Below are positions 31,630 through 36,278 of a DNA stretch of 36,278 nt, in pieces. This DNA is from Mesostigma viride (Eukaryota; Streptophyta; Mesostigmatophyceae; Mesostigmatales; Mesostigmataceae): the NCBI GenBank assembly GCA_009746045.1, contig RPFO01001333.1, forward strand, positions 1-36,278, written 5' to 3'. The notes below the pieces were generated by a model. The model was not told where the DNA came from. It worked only from the letters and a program-made list of their open reading frames with translations, and made no database searches. The first letter of the stretch is position 1. Every line of letters begins with the position of its first letter. A program made the translations under genes and the position numbers.

Positions 31630-33165
31630 TTCGTGGGTGTGGTGGGGAGCTGCCATGCATGCGTGGGTTTAGAGGGTGGCTGGCATGTGTGCCTGGGTTT
31701 GTGGGGTGGCTGCCATGCGTGCGTGGGTGTGGGGGGTGGCTGGCATGCGTACGTGGGTGTGGGGGGTGGCTAGCATGCACGTGCATGCGGGGGGTGGCTG
31801 GCATGCATGCGTGCATGTGGGGGGTGGCTGGCATGCATGCGTGGGTTTGTGGGGTGGCTGATATGCGTGCGTGGGTGTGGGGGGTGGCTGGCATGCGTAT
31901 GTGGGTGTGGGGGGTGGCTGGCATGCACGTGCATGTGGGGGGTGGCTGTCATGCATGCGTGCATGTGGGGGGTGGCTGGCATGCGTGCGTGGGTTTGTGG
32001 GGGGGTGGCATACGTGCGTGGGTGTGGGGGTGGCTGGCATGCGTGCATGGGTTTGTGGGGTGGCTGGCATGCATGCGTGGGTGTGGGCGGGAGCTGCCAT
32101 GCACGCATGTGGGGCGGGGCAGGCTGGCATGCGTGCGTGGGTGTGGGGGGGGACGGCATGCGTACTTGGTGACGGGGGTGGCTGGCATGCATAAGTGGGT
32201 TTGTGGGGTGGCTGGCATGCATGCGTGCATGTGGGGGGGGGCTGGCACGCGTGTGTGGGTTTGGGGGGGGCTGGCATGCATGCGTGTGGGGGGGGGGGCT
32301 GACATGCATGCGTGGGTGTGGGTGGCTGGCATGCGTGCCTGGGTTTGGGGGTGGGCTGCCATGCGTGCGTGGGTTTAGGGGGTGGCTGGCATGCGTGCCT
32401 GGGTTCGTGGGGTGGGCTGCCATGCGTGCGTGGGTGTGGGGGGTGGCTGGCATGCACGTGCATGTGGGGGTGGCTGGCATCCATGCGTGCGTGTGGGAGG
32501 TGGCTGGCATGCATGCGTGGGCTCGTGGGGTGGCTGGGATGCGTGCGTGGGTGTGGGGGTGGCTGGCATGCGTGCATGGGTTTGTGGGGTGGCTGGAATG
32601 CAAGCATGCATGTGGGGGGGGGCTTGTTTGCATGTGGGGTGGCTGGCAAGCATGCGTGCATGTGGGGGGTGGCTGGCATGTGTTTTGGGGTTGGGGGGCG
32701 GCTGCCATGCGTGCGTGGGTGTGGGGGGGGCTGGCATGCATGCATGCATGTGGGGGGGCTGGCATCCATGCGTGGGTTTGTGGGGTGGCTGGCATGCATG
32801 CATGCACGAGGGGAGGGGCTGGCATGCGTGCGTGGGTGTGGGGGGGGCGTACGTGGGTATGGGGGGTGGCTGGCATGCGTCCGTGGGTGTGGGGGCGGAG
32901 TGGCATGCATGCGTGGGTGTGGTGGGGGGCTGCCATGCATGCGTGGGTTTAGGGGGGGGCTGGCATGCGTGCCTGGGTTCGTGGGGTGGCTGCCATGTGT
33001 GCGTGGGTGTGAAGGGTGGCTGGCATGCGTACGTGGGTGTGGGGGGTGGCTGGCATGCATAAGTGGGTTTGTGTAAGGGGGGGGGGGTGGCTGGCATGCG
33101 TGCGTGGGCATGGGGGTGGCTGGCATGCGTGCGTGGGTTGGTGGGGTGCCTGGCATGCATGCGTG
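31630..33165. repeat. G-rich minisatellite, unit 3
   Basis: About 50 units of the ~30-base family, with the same ordered variants as unit 1 (for example a block with CTTGTTTGCATGTGGGGTGG at about 32622 and 23627). The internal variant order therefore predates duplication of the large unit. Confidence 0.95.
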
Positions 33166-33417
33166 GGCCCGCGGTGCCCCTGATTGCTGTCTGGCCCCTA
33201 ATCATGTGGATGTGGCTGGCTGCCTGCCCTCCTGTTTGCCCCATCCCCAAACCCCATGCCGCAAGGCTCGTAGCTCAAGCCCCATGGCTCATGCCCCATG
33301 GCCCTTGCCTGCCAGCCTACCTGTGCTGTATACCCTTGCAGCCTTTCCTGCCTCGCCTGGCGTGGCCTGCCCTGCCCTCTCTGCCCTCCCGCCCGCCCAT
33401 GCGGTCCGTTGCCACGG

Positions 33418-33729
33418 ATGGAAAATGAGAAGAAAACGAATATGGCCCCGCTGGCACCACAAATCACCTGGTTGGTCAACCAAGGGGATAGCCTGCACAA
33501 TGAGACAGGAACACAGAAGACCCAGCAAAGCAAGATTCAGGTTGTAAGCCAGTGGAGATTACTTTTGACTTGCTTGATGAAGAAATATAAAACACATTCT
33601 ACTGTCACACCTTCTATGAACAAATGGTTGATTGATCACCTTATACACCACGTAAACATGTTACCAGACGCGCTCTTCACCCCAGTGAAAATCCACGCGC
33701 GAAGCAAGGCAGATTATCTTACGCAGTAA
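33418..33729 (+). CDS. Short conserved ORF of the macrosatellite, unit 3 (doubtful)
   Basis: Counterpart of the frame at 24370, starting MENEKKTNMAPL and ending KADYLTQ at an earlier stop, because AAA has become TAA. A handful of replacement changes are present. It shows no sign of a domain. Confidence 0.2.
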   Translation: MENEKKTNMAPLAPQITWLVNQGDSLHNETGTQKTQQSKIQVVSQWRLLLTCLMKKYKTHSTVTPSMNKWLIDHLIHHVNMLPDALFTPVKIHARSKADYLTQ

Positions 33730-33739
33730 GCACCATGAA

Positions 33740-34404
33740 TGTCAGCGAGTACAGCAGTAAATGACTCCCTAAACTCATGACCAGGCAAGCATCCACAGGG
33801 GCGTTCACCGCCCAGTATATTCCAGAAAAAAGCATCACAGATTCTAGCCCGGTCATCGAAACAAACGACTCACCATCGGCATCGCCAGCGTACGTCCCGT
33901 GGCAACAAGTGATTCCAGCGTTCATTCCAATATTGTGTGACGACAACAGAAACTCGTCGGCCACACCCACGCCTTCCACGAACAGCAAACTGATTTCACT
34001 AGGCACCCAATACGTCAAGCAAAGAAGCACGATAACATAATACCTAAATCTACAACGACATTCCATTTCCAGGTCCCTAGCTATCGCAGCAGGCCATAGC
34101 GCCCCGAACCTCTCCCACGCACGTGACTGCCCACCGACGTCCAGCCAGATCAGAAACAATTTAAAGGTACGCATCGAAATGGAACATTGAACGCTATAAA
34201 AGCAATGCCCACGCATTGTCCATCCCCAATTTTCCAGGCAGCGTTGACCGCCATCCCCAGCCAGCAGGAAATTAAATTAAGTGCTGTCGCAGCATGTCGC
34301 ACCCTCTCCCCCTCGCAGTCCTGGTTTATGCACGTTCGATTGCTTGGGCGCGTCCAGGCGGTCCAGCACCGCGTACTACCCACTTGAAAATCCTCCCAAG
34401 TCAT
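33740..34404 (-). pseudogene. Membrane-protein-like spliced ORF, unit 3
   Basis: Counterpart of the cassette at 24690. The ~175-bp deletion removes the intron and exon edge, so the second and third segments read through in one frame (ESVMLFSGIYWAVNAPVDAC, then LVMSLGSHLLLYSLTF). The N-terminal part from 34404 is intact. Whether the fused frame is used is unknown. Confidence 0.33.
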
Positions 34405-35431
34405 TTATTTCCAGCTTGGTAAGTACGGAATCTGGCAGAAATTCGTCCAGCAAGCATCATACTACTCTCCACTCCTCCAACTCAAATTTTGCGTATAATT
34501 TTAGAATAAATATCAGTCACATCATGTTCAGACTATAACTTCGGTCTGAATCGAAAATTGCAACGGAAACGCTCAGTGAAACGGTTTCTGAACGAAATGC
34601 GGACAACGAAACGGCCGTAACGCCCAAAATTTCACGGTTTCTAAACATTATTTGCACGGTTTCGAAACAATTTCTGGACGTTCCGTCGAACTGACGCACT
34701 GAACGCTACGAAATTTTAGGACGGCGCCCTCTCGGCCAAGCGATGGGCCCAGTAGCCGCAGTTGATCGCCGCTAGCGATGGGATGTTTGATTCGCGACAC
34801 AGAGTTTGACGCCCTCGAAGAAGCCGACATCGTGCCGGGTTCCGTATTTTTATCTGGCCGCGGCCATTGGCTGGCCTCCTATCTGCCCGCAAAAGTGCTG
34901 AACCGGATCTGGACGTAACTGCCGTTTCAGACCCCGTTCAGACTTTGTGACAGTCGATCTGCCTAGTTTGCCACTTTTCGGGCAACTGCTCCGATTGGGC
35001 GCCACCGCGGATCTCCGGATCGCCCTGACTATCGGCCGCCCTGCGCTCGCGGTTCTCGTACGGGCCACTTTTCGGGCCTCACGGTTTGCCCAACTTTTCG
35101 TTCGTGTTAATCGTAGTTACTAGAAGGGGACTAGTGGGGGGGCCAAGGCCCCCCACTTATTCGGACGCACTACGCCACCAGGGGCCCTGAGGCCCCCGCC
35201 GAAAGCTTCGACCCGCCGGGTTGAGCCCGCCGACCGGCCCGGCCTACTACGCCGGGGGGCGAACGCTCGGCGGCCTTCCTTTGGGGGCTTCCCATCGCGC
35301 GCGCTCGCGCCGGCCCGCCGCACCGTCGATCCCACGCTCCGTCCCTCACGGGCACGTCCAGCACGCGTCCTACTACTAGTACATCAACCCAGTCCGAATA
35401 GTACCGTATATTGTGAGACGTCGCCGTTCAT

Positions 35432-35503
35432 GCATGCAAGTATTTCCTTACTCATTACTTCCTAACAACTGAAACTCACAATGCAGCTATGCCATGCAGG
35501 ACA
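35432..35503. repeat. Start of a fourth macrosatellite unit, broken off
   Basis: The leader from GCATGCAAGTATTTCC to CATGCAGGACA is present, after which the sequence departs from the repeat. This is the right boundary of the array. Confidence 0.9.
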
Positions 35504-36278
35504 TCAAAATGTGTGACAAATTACCAATTTCTGATTCTGTTGGCGTACCCCACCGCTCAGGCCAAATTGCACCGGGGCTAGTGAGCCAATGACCACGAGT
35601 TGGACCAACCAACACGTGTCCATGCCAATGCTCAAATCCTTCATCACTTACCACATTAAAAGGTCTCGTCCCGCGTCCCCGCGAACGTGAGGCCAATCCT
35701 TGCTCCGGTAAACACATGGCACGCCGCACAAAATATGCGTGTGCAGAATGCCGCGCACTGAATAAGGGTCTCAATGCTCGAGCAATGTTTCTAATGTACA
35801 ATGACTAGACAGTGCCTTAGGCTGCGAACCGTCGTGGCGTGGAGCGAGAGCCAATGGCGAATGGGGGGCGCCAGGTGGGGGCCACGCCAATGTACCATTC
35901 CGACCGAAGGCTACTGCCGGGAGCTGTCGGCATAGGCGGACTCGCCTGCAAGAGTGCATAGCGCTCTCGATGAACAGCCCACGCACGTCCCCCACTGGGC
36001 GTTGAGGCTTCTCGCGAAAAGAGCCAATCCAATCCAGCCTGGATGCTTAGGTTGGGCTGCATGCGTCACAGCTGGGGTGTGGGGTGGCTGCCATGCGTGC
36101 AGTGCCTGTTGCACTACTGAATCCCTGGCGTTAGGGTGTTTTGCCTGGTGTTGGGCTTTATTCGATGACGCGTGGACGCATATGGATAGATGCGGGCTCG
36201 TGCTGGAGGATTGAGTGGCATCCGGAGGCCCGATGGCATGCACGTGATAGTCCGAGGAGAGCCTGCCGCGAGGGGAGG
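35504..36278. other. Unassigned right flank
   Basis: No gene recognised. Overlapping minus-strand frames of 70-110 codons exist (for example 35801-35487) but have no domain, no clear splice sites and no supporting context. One isolated G-rich minisatellite-like unit lies at about 36070-36100. Confidence 0.5.

Larger units (their letters stand above)
31346..35431. repeat. Macrosatellite unit 3 (4086 bp)
   Basis: Same order: leader 31346-31620, minisatellite to about 33165, tail, plus ORF 33418-33729, minus ORF region to 34404, GC-rich block to 35431. About 175 bp present in units 1 and 2 (between CATCACAGAT and CTAGCCCGGTC) are missing at about 33840, which makes it the shortest unit. Confidence 0.93.

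Overview
The window looks like nuclear DNA of a GC-rich eukaryote, most likely a unicellular alga or similar protist. The coding stretches are GC-rich and broken by short AT-richer GT-AG introns. There are no bacterial operons or ribosome binding sites, and much of the DNA is satellite. I cannot name the species. All gene models below were assembled by hand from splice signals and reading phase, without transcript evidence.

Left half (about 14.1 kb down to 1, minus strand): an autonomous Helitron-type gene. Reading leftward it has a basic/acidic N-terminal exon (13681-14094), a cysteine-cluster exon (13021-13448), two further N-terminal exons (12144-12368, 11813-12010), and a two-tyrosine HUH Rep exon (7943-9349). 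Two linker exons follow (7458-7754, 5507-5554), then a Pif1-like SF1 helicase exon (3617-5392) and an exon with the last helicase motifs and an acidic tail (from 3443). Almost every junction is phase-consistent. The gene may continue through a long intron into an exon that runs off the left edge (1-1012). That exon resembles the zinc-knuckle part of a ubiquitin-specific protease. Three tandem-repeat families fill the introns: a 184-bp satellite (two blocks), a 40-bp minisatellite and a 30-bp G-rich minisatellite.

Middle (14.27-20.9 kb, minus strand): a multi-exon gene of unrecognised function with alternating A and B exon modules, all of phase 0-0, an apparent repeated exon-doublet duplication. 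Its last recognised exon lies just upstream of, and in phase with, the Helitron N-terminal exon, so the two may be one transcript. To its right is a small four-exon gene for a very hydrophobic protein of about 156 residues (19926-20885).

Right part (about 21.4-35.5 kb): a macrosatellite with one partial and three full head-to-tail units of 4157, 4799 and 4086 bp, plus the first ~70 bp of another. Each unit has a leader with a hairpin, 1.4-1.8 kb of G-rich minisatellite, a tail, a short plus-strand ORF, a minus-strand spliced-looking ORF encoding hydrophobic segments, and a conserved GC-rich block with strong hairpins. The leader and tail of this unit also occur in the Helitron introns, which links the satellite to the transposon. 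The last 0.8 kb holds nothing I recognise.
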